From contig JAURQB010000012.1 of the NCBI GenBank assembly GCA_030836365.1, forward strand, positions 1-10,966: a stretch of DNA of 10,966 bases, read 5' to 3'. The notes beneath the pieces are model-generated. The model searched no databases. It was not told the origin of the DNA and saw nothing but the letters and a program-made list of their open reading frames with translations. The stretch is from Bdellovibrionota bacterium (lineage in GTDB: Bacteria; Bdellovibrionota; Bacteriovoracia; Bacteriovoracales; Bacteriovoracaceae). This document shows, in pieces, positions 5,786-10,966 of this stretch. How positions within the stretch are numbered: position 1 is the first letter of the stretch; each line of letters starts with the position of its first letter. The position numbers and the translations under genes were made by a program.

Positions 5786-6478
5786 ATCTGTTTTTCATTT
5801 TCAACGACCACAAATGTGAACGAAATTGCGAGTACATTTAACGCTAAGATAGCAAAAACATCTTTTGAATTACTTCAACAAAAAGATCCAGATGCGCTAA
5901 AAGATGTTGTATATCCAAATACCTATTCAAGCGTCATGCTGAAAATGCCTCAGGGTATCGCCATCTGCCCCATGCGCTACAGACTTCGTCCCTTCAACAG
6001 CGATCAAGAAGTTCCATCCAAGTATAACTTGTACAATGCAAGAATTGAGGGGATTGAGCAGAAGAAAACCTGGGCACCATTGCTCGGTAAAAAACACGTT
6101 GCTGTCCCAATTAAGAAATTTCACGAATGGGTTCCAACAGACAAAGGAAAGAAAGTCGTCCAGTTTTATATGCCTGATCAAGAATTATTTTGGGCCGCAG
6201 GTATTTATGATATTTGGAAATCACCTGAAACTGAAGAGCAAATTGTTTCTTTTGCACTCGTGACCCAGGCACCTAATGAATACATTGAAAATATTGGCCA
6301 CGATAGATGTCCGGTTATCCTATCTAACGATGAAGTAAATAGTTGGCTTAATATTCACGAGGTGCCTAAAGCATTAAGCTTTTTAACTAAGCCAAGAGAA
6401 TATAATCTTACCCACGAGTGGGAGGACCCGCTTTTTACGATTGCGCAACAAGCAAAAAACGCTAAAATGGAACAATAG
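5786..6478 (+). CDS. SRAP-domain protein (HMCES/YedK type, abasic-site DNA-protein crosslink), probable ATC start
   Basis: SRAP proteins shield abasic sites in single-stranded DNA by forming a thiazolidine crosslink through an N-terminal Cys2. Conserved parts seen here are NAR (N84, R86), the catalytic Glu in FHEW (E114), the active-site His in GHDRCPVIL (H172), plus FWAAGIYDIW and FALVTQAPN. The conventional start, GTG at 5816, gives 220 aa, has no Shine-Dalgarno and lacks any Cys2. Reading upstream in frame, ATC at 5786 is followed at once by TGT, so the protein would begin MCFSFSTTTN, as SRAP proteins do (MCGRF, MCYDI). GGAGG at 5776-5780 is exactly 5 nt before this ATC. I therefore call 5786 (230 aa), read either as a rare AUC initiation or a sequence change from ATG. 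The family's Arg4 is Ser here. No LexA box was recognised. Confidence 0.85.
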   Translation: MCFSFSTTTNVNEIASTFNAKIAKTSFELLQQKDPDALKDVVYPNTYSSVMLKMPQGIAICPMRYRLRPFNSDQEVPSKYNLYNARIEGIEQKKTWAPLLGKKHVAVPIKKFHEWVPTDKGKKVVQFYMPDQELFWAAGIYDIWKSPETEEQIVSFALVTQAPNEYIENIGHDRCPVILSNDEVNSWLNIHEVPKALSFLTKPREYNLTHEWEDPLFTIAQQAKNAKMEQ

Positions 6479-6511
6479 TTCGTTATTATAAGGCATCTGA
6501 GCATCGAATTC

Positions 6512-6540
6512 TTGACACCCCAAATGGGGATAGATAAAAA
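6512..6540 (+). promoter_or_regulatory. promoter of jag/khpB with a palindrome in the spacer
   Basis: A consensus TTGACA (6512-6517) is followed after 17 bp by TAAAAA (6535-6540). The spacer holds the inverted repeat CCCC-AAAT-GGGG (6518-6529), directly next to the -35 box. Predicted transcription starts near 6547, giving about a 90-nt leader before the ATG at 6638. Confidence 0.55.
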
Positions 6541-6637
6541 GAGTTTTAGCTTTTAAATTCCATTGATTCGTCGACAGTAAATCGACTCACACATAATTTT
6601 GGACACTAACAAGGAAACACTAAAGGTGGAGCAACAA

Positions 6638-7588
6638 ATGACCCAAAGCGAAAACAATTCAGGAAACAGAAAAAGAAGACGCCCATACAACAAAAGACGT
6701 AGAGGCAACAACAGTAACAACCCAAACCGAAAAAGATCAGAACAAAATGTTGAAAAGAACGGTAATGTCCTAGAACCAAACCAAGGTGATAACTTCAACA
6801 CTGTAGACGACCAAAGACAACTGCTACCACAATCAGTAACTATTTCGGCTTCAGACTATACTCAAGCATGCCAAGAAGCGATGATGAAACTAAATATTCA
6901 TGATGAATCACTTCTCGATCATGAAATAATTGAAAAAGGTAAAAGAAATTTTCTAGGAATTTTAGGATCTCGAGAAATTACTTACAAATTCTTCATTGCT
7001 CAAAAGTACGACATAATTGCCCAAAGTTTCATGGAAGAGCTAGTTAAGCTTAGCTTCCTAGACGTCACTTTCAGCGTCGTTCAAGAAGAGAATATCCTTA
7101 AGATTGATTTTGAAGGCGAAGATGAAGAAGTTCTTAAAAACAATGGCTTCGAGCTACTAGTTAGCCTTGAGCAAATCACTAGAAAATTCCTCATTAAAAA
7201 AGCTGCATTAAGACAAGGCTTTAAAATCAAATTTTCTGTTGCAGGTGAAGTCAGCACGAAAGAGGCAAAGCTTGAGGCATTAGCAGCAAGAATGAAAGAT
7301 AAGGCGATCAAGACGAAAAAAATCGTCACACTGAACTCTATGCCACCAAAAGACAGAAGAATCATTCATCAATATTTTTCAGAAGACGAGGAAATTGAAA
7401 CAAAATCCCATGGTGAGAGCTACTACAAAAGAATCAAACTAGTACCATTCAACCTTGAAAAAAGACCTCGTAGAGATGAGGAGCAAACTCAAGAAGCTGC
7501 ACCTACTGAGGTTAACAATGAAGTAGAAAGCACCGATGCAGAAACTAATGGCAACATTGCTTCTGAGCAAGAATCTTCTGCCGAATAG
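6638..7588 (+). CDS. jag: Jag/KhpB (EloR) family RNA-binding protein, R3H domain
   Basis: I chose the ATG at 6638 (316 aa) because GGAG lies 6 nt upstream; the frame could open at a TTG at 6599, but that has no ribosome binding site. The N-terminus (10-35) is an Arg/Asn-rich basic tail. A Jag-N domain follows (about 72-120), with the EIIEKGKRNFLGILGSRE pattern. A KH-like segment (about 125-205) follows, in which the usual GxxG loop reads K167-N-N-G170, so nucleic-acid binding there may be weakened. The R3H domain (about 208-270) has R240-x3-H244 after LNSMPPKDR and ends in the KRIKLVPF strand. The tail (from about 280) is acidic and low-complexity. Family members act with KhpA to bind RNA and influence cell elongation or division. 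The common yidC/rnpA neighbours are absent. A strong terminator follows. Confidence 0.9.
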   Translation: MTQSENNSGNRKRRRPYNKRRRGNNSNNPNRKRSEQNVEKNGNVLEPNQGDNFNTVDDQRQLLPQSVTISASDYTQACQEAMMKLNIHDESLLDHEIIEKGKRNFLGILGSREITYKFFIAQKYDIIAQSFMEELVKLSFLDVTFSVVQEENILKIDFEGEDEEVLKNNGFELLVSLEQITRKFLIKKAALRQGFKIKFSVAGEVSTKEAKLEALAARMKDKAIKTKKIVTLNSMPPKDRRIIHQYFSEDEEIETKSHGESYYKRIKLVPFNLEKRPRRDEEQTQEAAPTEVNNEVESTDAETNGNIASEQESSAE

Positions 7589-7604
7589 TTAAAACTAAAA
7601 ATCT

Positions 7605-7640
7605 AAAAAAAGCCGAGTTAAATGACTCGGCTTTTTTTTT
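7605..7640. terminator. strong bidirectional intrinsic terminator
   Basis: AGCCGAGT (7611-7618) and ACTCGGCT (7625-7632) form a perfect 8-bp stem with a 6-nt loop. It is flanked by six A's before (7605-7610) and nine T's after (7632-7640). It can stop jag on the plus strand and the carbonic-anhydrase operon on the minus strand. Confidence 0.95.
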
Positions 7641-7659
7641 GTTCAAAATATTATTGTGA

Positions 7660-8187
7660 CTAAATTTCTTTAACCAATGAAGAATTGAGATATTCATCCT
7701 TTCGAAAAACATAATGTTTTGCCGATTCGTGAAGAGCACTTACTTCATCCTCAGTTAAATCACGCACCTCAACCGCCGGATTTCCACGAATTAATTTTCG
7801 CGAACCATAAACCTTACCAGGAGGACAAACCGCCCCTGCGGCAACTAAGCTTTCTTTTCCAACGATCACATTATCCATTAAAAGACTTCCCATACCAATA
7901 AGACAAAAATCCTCTATTTGGCAGGAATGAAGAATAGCATTGTGGCCGACTGTTACATCAGATCCTATAACTAAGTCGATATTGTCGGTGATATGTAAAA
8001 CTGAACCATCTTGAATATTTGTATTATCACCAATTTTAATTTCAGCGACATCACCGCGTAAAACTGAATTAAACCAAATACCAACATTATTACCAGTCGT
8101 TACTCGACCAATTATTTGAGCACCAGGGGCGATAAATACATCATCACCAATCTTCGGGGATATTTCTTTGTACGAAAAAAGAGACAC
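7660..8187 (-). CDS. gamma-carbonic anhydrase family protein (left-handed beta-helix)
   Basis: This 175-aa protein is made of hexapeptide repeats forming a trimeric left-handed beta-helix. The family core is intact: GIWFNSVLRGD (36-46, Arg44 and Asp46), then IGDNTNIQDGSVLH (52-65, Gln59, Asp60). The three zinc-ligand histidines are H65, H82 and H87 in VGHNAILHSC. The C-terminal helix (from about 140) begins with the typical RGNPAVEVRDLTEDE stretch. Many relatives (YrdA/PaaY/CaiE type) have no proven carbonic anhydrase activity, so enzymatic function is likely but not certain. It starts at a GTG that lies 3 nt after the stop of the cytochrome c gene, with only a weak AAGTGG upstream, so translation is probably coupled to that gene. 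Transcription ends at the bidirectional terminator beyond its stop. Confidence 0.93.
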   Translation of the reverse strand: MSLFSYKEISPKIGDDVFIAPGAQIIGRVTTGNNVGIWFNSVLRGDVAEIKIGDNTNIQDGSVLHITDNIDLVIGSDVTVGHNAILHSCQIEDFCLIGMGSLLMDNVIVGKESLVAAGAVCPPGKVYGSRKLIRGNPAVEVRDLTEDEVSALHESAKHYVFRKDEYLNSSLVKEI

Positions 8188-8190
8188 TTA

Positions 8191-8667
8191 TTACCACTTA
8201 TAAGCAGAAAGAAATGCACCTAAATCCTGACGATCTTGAGCTGTCAGCTTCTTGATATATGGATACATCACCTTGTTTTCCCAGATACCATCTTGCATTT
8301 GCTTAATTTTATCTGCGATATACCAATCGTACTGGCCAGCAAGCTTTGGTGCCTTTTGAGATTTTTTACCAGTGCCGTGCTTTCCATGACATGTGATACA
8401 TTTGCTATAAAGTTTTTGGCCACGAATTTGAGACTCAGTTGTTAGTTCAACGATAGGTTCAATATTCTCAACTACTTCCTCAACGATCTCTTCCACGACT
8501 TTAGGAGCTGAAAGTTCTGCAATTAAGTCTTTTTCTGCATGATATGATTTCGAATATTTCTCTAAATCGAAAAATGACTTTTCCACTTCGAGGTTTTGGC
8601 CGCTTTTTAGGTTTAAAACAATAATGATCAGTGTCAAGAAAACTAAGAGAACTGTAACTCTTTGCAT
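8191..8667 (-). CDS. membrane-anchored monoheme cytochrome c
   Basis: This 158-aa protein has an N-terminal hydrophobic segment (residues 4-20) that could be an uncleaved anchor. An extended acidic linker follows (about 25-78, rich in Glu-Val repeats around 57-74), then a class I cytochrome c domain of about 78 residues. The heme site is C90-I-T-C93-H94. KAPKLAGQ (106-112) and the axial Met134 in NKVMYPY fit the c553/c5-like small cytochromes, ending LGAFLSAYKW. It should face the periplasm and carry electrons between membrane complexes. It has a good promoter of its own and an AGGGA ribosome binding site, and is first in a two-gene unit with the gamma-carbonic anhydrase. No oxidase or reductase gene is adjacent, so its partners are unknown. 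Confidence 0.92.
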   Translation of the reverse strand: MQRVTVLLVFLTLIIIVLNLKSGQNLEVEKSFFDLEKYSKSYHAEKDLIAELSAPKVVEEIVEEVVENIEPIVELTTESQIRGQKLYSKCITCHGKHGTGKKSQKAPKLAGQYDWYIADKIKQMQDGIWENKVMYPYIKKLTAQDRQDLGAFLSAYKW

Positions 8668-8701
8668 AATATATCCCTAAATTTTTGATATTTTTGTGTG
8701 C

Positions 8702-8730
8702 AGTATATGGTATGCCCTTAAAATTGGCAA
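8702..8730 (-). promoter_or_regulatory. promoter of the cytochrome c-carbonic anhydrase operon
   Basis: On the minus strand TTGCCA (8730-8725) is followed after exactly 17 bp by TATACT (8707-8702). The predicted start is near 8695, leaving a leader of about 28 nt before the ATG at 8667. Confidence 0.75.
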
Positions 8731-8747
8731 TTTGAATGCACTATTTT

Positions 8748-9278
8748 TTAAGCTAAATCCGACGCTCTTGTCACTATTTTCACCAGCTCATCGTCACTAT
8801 CTGAGATAAAACCAGCATCCTTCATCATTTTTAAATGTGAAATAACCCCGTCATAAAAGCCACCCACATTTAACAAGTAGATTGGCTTAGAGTGAAGACT
8901 TAGTTGCCGCCAAGTAAGGATTTCAAAAAACTCATCCAATGTCCCAAACCCGCCCGGTAAAATTAGAAATGCATCAGAAAGCAAATACATTTTTTCTTTT
9001 CTCTCATGCATCGTTTCACATACTTCAAAACCACTTAATCCCTTGTGATCAACCTTTCTTTGCTGCAAGAATTCAGGCATAACACCATAAACCAACCGGC
9101 CATGGCCAAGAGCGATGTTCGCAACTTCACCCATTACCCCAATTTTAGCACCTCCATAAATAACATCGAAATTTGCCTGCTCAAAAAGCTCGTCTAAAAA
9201 TGATGTAATCCCTTGAAAGAGAGATTTATCTTTAGGCATAGACGAACCACAAAATACACCAAGCTTTTTAAGACTCAT
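8748..9278 (-). CDS. LOG-family cytokinin riboside 5'-monophosphate phosphoribohydrolase-like protein
   Basis: The start is the ATG at 9278 (176 aa, MSLKKLGVFCGSS), the family's usual opening, preceded by AAGGG at 8-nt spacing. The frame stays open upstream to 9413, but those 45 residues are antisense-like and inside the preceding gene. It is a Rossmann-like fold protein: GVFCGSS (7-13), VIYGGAKIGVMG (39-50), the M-HERK segment (R93, K94), and the signature PGGFGTLDEFFE (108-119) with catalytic Glu116. LOG proteins hydrolyse nucleoside monophosphates to base and ribose 5-phosphate; in non-plant-associated bacteria they are thought to act on general nucleotides (PpnN/YvdD-like). Its start overlaps the end of the upstream secreted-protein gene by 11 bp, so the two are probably co-transcribed. 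Confidence 0.92.
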   Translation of the reverse strand: MSLKKLGVFCGSSMPKDKSLFQGITSFLDELFEQANFDVIYGGAKIGVMGEVANIALGHGRLVYGVMPEFLQQRKVDHKGLSGFEVCETMHERKEKMYLLSDAFLILPGGFGTLDEFFEILTWRQLSLHSKPIYLLNVGGFYDGVISHLKMMKDAGFISDSDDELVKIVTRASDLA

Positions 9279-9714
9279 TTGAGAACCCTTTAATCGAAGG
9301 CTTAAAATAAACCTCGAGTTTCTTATCTTTATCAATTTGAATATAAAATGCTTCTTTATGGCCCAATCGAAGTTTTCTTCGCTCAAGATCAAAAACCATT
9401 TTTTTAAATCCACTAAAATAAGTTAATGAACCTCCTAGGGATATTAAGTCACTAGGGCCACTGTTAAGAATATCTTTTTCAAAGTTAATTTGAAGATTGA
9501 ACTCCAGCTTCTCTCCTAACTTAAATGAACTTGGAAGTCCTTCTTCAATGATTTTAATTGAATTAAACTCTGTGGATAAAACGAGTCCTTCATCAATATA
9601 ATTCTTCATCAAGGTTTCCACATTAAGTTTAATGAGCGCATAAGAACTAGTTGATACTTGCAAAAGAAGTAAAGCTAGAAAAACCTTAATTTTAAATAAA
9701 TGATTCAAACCCAT
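9268..9714 (-). CDS. secreted protein of unknown function
   Basis: This 148-aa protein has a clear Sec signal peptide (hydrophobic core about residues 11-22, likely cleavage after SSYA near 26). The mature part is rich in beta-type alternation (EKLEFNLQINFEKD, LTYFSGFKKMVFDLERRKL, FYIQIDKDKKLEVYF), without cysteines or metal motifs. It could be a periplasmic beta protein, but I recognise no family. The ATG at 9714 has no Shine-Dalgarno in the short upstream region, and AT-rich -10-like boxes (TATAAC 9723-9718, TATATT 9734-9729) lie very close, so the leader is short. It overlaps the LOG-family gene by 11 bp and diverges from the VanZ-like gene. Confidence 0.65.
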   Translation of the reverse strand: MGLNHLFKIKVFLALLLLQVSTSSYALIKLNVETLMKNYIDEGLVLSTEFNSIKIIEEGLPSSFKLGEKLEFNLQINFEKDILNSGPSDLISLGGSLTYFSGFKKMVFDLERRKLRLGHKEAFYIQIDKDKKLEVYFKPSIKGFSNES

Positions 9715-9779
9715 AGAGTTATACTACCAATATAAATTAATTTTTAAATCTTTAAATTGTTACAGTGGAATTATCTATT

Positions 9780-10145
9780 ATGTATAACCTTGTCTCGAAG
9801 ATATATTTTTTATTTTTAACAGTTATTTCAACTGCTCCTATGCATTTAATACTACCCAATCAAACTGACTCTCAATGGCATTTTCCTTTTCTTGAATTCA
9901 TTCCCGCAGATAAGCTCACCCACCTACTGCTTTATCTTCCCCTTGGACTTCTTCTGACAAAACAAAAGTCCGTGAATAAAAAAATGATTTCAATTGCCTT
10001 TACTTTTGGGATAGCGACAGAGGTCGTGCAATATTTTATCCCCTACCGCAGCTTTGACCTACTAGATCTGGTTGCCAATGAAATAGGAATCATTCTTCCT
10101 TATTTGCTAGTTCGCCTGAAAAAACAAATTGAGTCGGCCCAATAA
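9780..10145 (+). CDS. VanZ-like small integral membrane protein
   Basis: The ATG at 9780 (121 aa) is preferred over an in-frame GTG at 9765, since GTGGA lies about 9 nt upstream of the ATG and nothing precedes the GTG. Predicted membrane helices lie at about 8-24, 46-60, 69-86 and 97-112. VanZ-family residues are all present: PADKLTHLLLY (D44, K45, H48), EVVQYFIPYR (E81, Q84, R90) and FDLLDLVANEIG (D93 or D96, N100, G103). VanZ proteins are linked to teicoplanin resistance in Gram-positives, but most bacterial relatives have no known role and this single gene is not evidence of resistance. Its last 56 bp overlap the 3' end of dapF on the opposite strand. Confidence 0.88.
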   Translation: MYNLVSKIYFLFLTVISTAPMHLILPNQTDSQWHFPFLEFIPADKLTHLLLYLPLGLLLTKQKSVNKKMISIAFTFGIATEVVQYFIPYRSFDLLDLVANEIGIILPYLLVRLKKQIESAQ

Positions 10146-10854
10146 GAAAATATTGTTGATTACTAATCTCAACTTCGAAATCACCACCCTCGGCAGTGAT
10201 AAAAACCTTACCCTTATTTCGATTAAGTCTTTCAAAAATAAAAATTCCAGCAGCGGTTAATCCAGTTCCACAAGCGAGTGTCTCACCCTCAACTCCACGC
10301 TCATATGTACGAATGCTATATTTTTCATCACTATGCTTTTTAACAAAATTCACATTGGTACCAGCGCTAAATCGACTGTCATATCGAATATTTCTGGCCA
10401 CCCCTTCGTCATAATCCTTGTCAAAAATAACAACATGAGGAACACCAACCTCTATATATTTACAAGAGTCAGGCAGTAATCCCTCAAGGTTTAATTCTGG
10501 CCGATTAATTTCAGTCATCGACATCTTGATCAGATTATCCGTCAAAAACTCAGCTTGATACGAACCCGTATGCGTTTTAAAAGACAATATGGAATTATTA
10601 TTTTTTGAAAAATTTCGCGCATAGTGACACAGCGCACGAGCTCCATTACCACACATTTCGACTTGTCCACCATCTGCATTATAGTAAGTCATTTCAAAAT
10701 CATATTCAGCTGAAGGCCCGTATAGGAGAACTCCGTCCGCACCAATTCCAAAACGCCGGTCACAAATAGAAGAGATCTCTGAAGAATTAGGGCAATCGGC
10801 TTTATCAAAAATCACAAAATCATTACCGGCCGAAGTATATTTCCAAAATTTCAA
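10090..10854 (-). CDS. dapF: diaminopimelate epimerase
   Basis: DapF converts LL- to meso-diaminopimelate, for lysine and peptidoglycan synthesis in the cytoplasm. Numbered from the ATG at 10860 (256 aa), the sequence shows SAGNDFVIFD (10-19), DRRFGIGADG (34-43), YYNADGGQVEMCGNGARA (59-76, catalytic C70), GVPHVV (139-144), GTNVNF (167-172), YERGVEGETLACGTG (186-200, E187, R188, catalytic C197) and the ending GPTQFVFSGE. All key residues are intact. AGGAG at 10865-10861 touches the ATG with no spacing. It is 6 nt from the TTG at 10854, which would start the protein as MKFWKYTSAGNDF, the normal family beginning, so I call TTG (254 aa). It diverges from a tRNA gene and its end overlaps the VanZ-like gene. 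Confidence 0.93.
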   Translation of the reverse strand: MKFWKYTSAGNDFVIFDKADCPNSSEISSICDRRFGIGADGVLLYGPSAEYDFEMTYYNADGGQVEMCGNGARALCHYARNFSKNNNSILSFKTHTGSYQAEFLTDNLIKMSMTEINRPELNLEGLLPDSCKYIEVGVPHVVIFDKDYDEGVARNIRYDSRFSAGTNVNFVKKHSDEKYSIRTYERGVEGETLACGTGLTAAGIFIFERLNRNKGKVFITAEGGDFEVEISNQQYFLIGPTQFVFSGELANKEE

Positions 10855-10873
10855 ATCCATCTCCTAATTCAGA

Positions 10874-10902
10874 TTGCCATTAAATAGCTTTTTAGCTATA
10901 AA
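10874..10902 (+). promoter_or_regulatory. tRNA gene promoter
   Basis: TTGCCA (10874-10879) and TATAAA (10897-10902) are separated by 17 bp. The predicted start, near 10909, is 9 nt before the tRNA. A perfect inverted repeat, ATAGCT-TTTT-AGCTAT (10884-10899), fills most of the spacer and enters the -10 box. Confidence 0.75.
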
Positions 10903-10917
10903 TTTCTTCGGAGTAAA

Positions 10918-10966
10918 GGGACCATAGCTCAGTTGGTTAGAGCTCCCGGCTCATAACCGGGCGGTC
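10918..10966 (+). tRNA. tRNA with CAT anticodon, 5' part (Met elongator or Ile2), cut by window end
   Basis: GGGACCA (10918-10924) is the 5' acceptor strand, TA follows, and the D stem is GCTC/GAGC around a loop containing GTTGGTTA. The anticodon stem CCCGG/CCGGG (10945-10949, 10957-10961) holds the loop CTCATAA with anticodon CAT at 10952-10954. The variable loop begins CGGTC; the T arm and 3' acceptor are outside the window. The D arm and anticodon arm would fit either elongator tRNA-Met or the lysidine-modified tRNA-Ile2; the missing 3' half prevents a choice. It does not look like initiator tRNA, whose anticodon stem ends in three G:C pairs with a CTCATAA or CTCATAAC context and a C1-A72 mismatch. 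Confidence 0.9.

Noticed and set aside
6599..6637. TTG start for Jag 13 codons upstream
   Set aside because: It has no ribosome binding site, whereas the ATG at 6638 has GGAG at 6-nt spacing.
9279..9413. 45-residue N-terminal extension of the LOG-family protein
   Set aside because: It lies inside the secreted-protein gene in another frame. The family starts at MSLKKLGVFCGSS, which has its own Shine-Dalgarno.
9780..10145. VanZ-like gene as an antibiotic resistance determinant
   Set aside because: A lone VanZ-family protein without other van genes is common in bacteria and gives no evidence of glycopeptide resistance.
1..10966. Defence system, prophage, insertion sequence, CRISPR array or toxin-antitoxin pair
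   Set aside because: I saw no transposase or integrase motifs, no regularly spaced repeats, no terminal inverted repeats and no characteristic small gene pair; the content is core and small accessory genes.

Overview
This window reads as a stretch of ordinary chromosome from a low-GC Gram-negative bacterium. The Gram-negative reading rests on predicted periplasmic proteins, a Tat substrate, a membrane-anchored cytochrome c and meso-DAP synthesis. A predatory or marine member of the Bdellovibrionota (Bacteriovorax/Halobacteriovorax type) would fit the base composition, the gene mix and the many small secreted proteins, but this is inferred from gene content only. No mobile element, CRISPR array, phage gene or rRNA is visible.

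Layout. (1) 1-1708: the 3' part of a GMC-family FAD oxidoreductase, overlapping by ATGA a small Tat-signal partner protein. (2) 1709-2334: a leader with a possible promoter, then an unrecognised helical protein. (3) 2348-4692: pdxH (minus), a cysteine-cluster YkgJ-type protein (plus), ribosomal protein L25/Ctc (minus) and a secreted ASH-type beta-sandwich protein (minus). (4) 4776-5604: a QueD-like 6-carboxytetrahydropterin synthase converging with a small secreted Cys-containing protein. (5) 5786-7588: an SRAP (HMCES/YedK) DNA-crosslink protein, whose best-supported start is a non-canonical ATC, then a stand-alone Jag/KhpB RNA-binding protein closed by a strong bidirectional terminator. (6) 7660-9714, all minus: a secreted hypothetical and a LOG-family phosphoribohydrolase that overlap, then a cytochrome c with its own good promoter coupled to a gamma-carbonic anhydrase. 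(7) 9780-10966: a VanZ-like membrane protein whose end overlaps the end of dapF on the other strand, and a CAT-anticodon tRNA cut by the window edge.

The genes are mostly independent housekeeping functions: vitamin B6, translation, queuosine-type pterin chemistry, DNA repair, lysine/peptidoglycan precursor and a c-type cytochrome. They are packed tightly, often as convergent pairs. Two likely terminators lie inside the coding end of the opposing gene, and one convergent pair overlaps by 56 bp. Non-ATG starts (GTG, TTG, probably ATC) recur. Three good promoter candidates use a TTGCCA -35 box.

I see no convincing new multi-gene system. The most noteworthy observations are the ATC start of the SRAP gene, two mutually exclusive hairpins beside an internal ribosome binding site near 1901-1942, and the dapF/vanZ antisense overlap.
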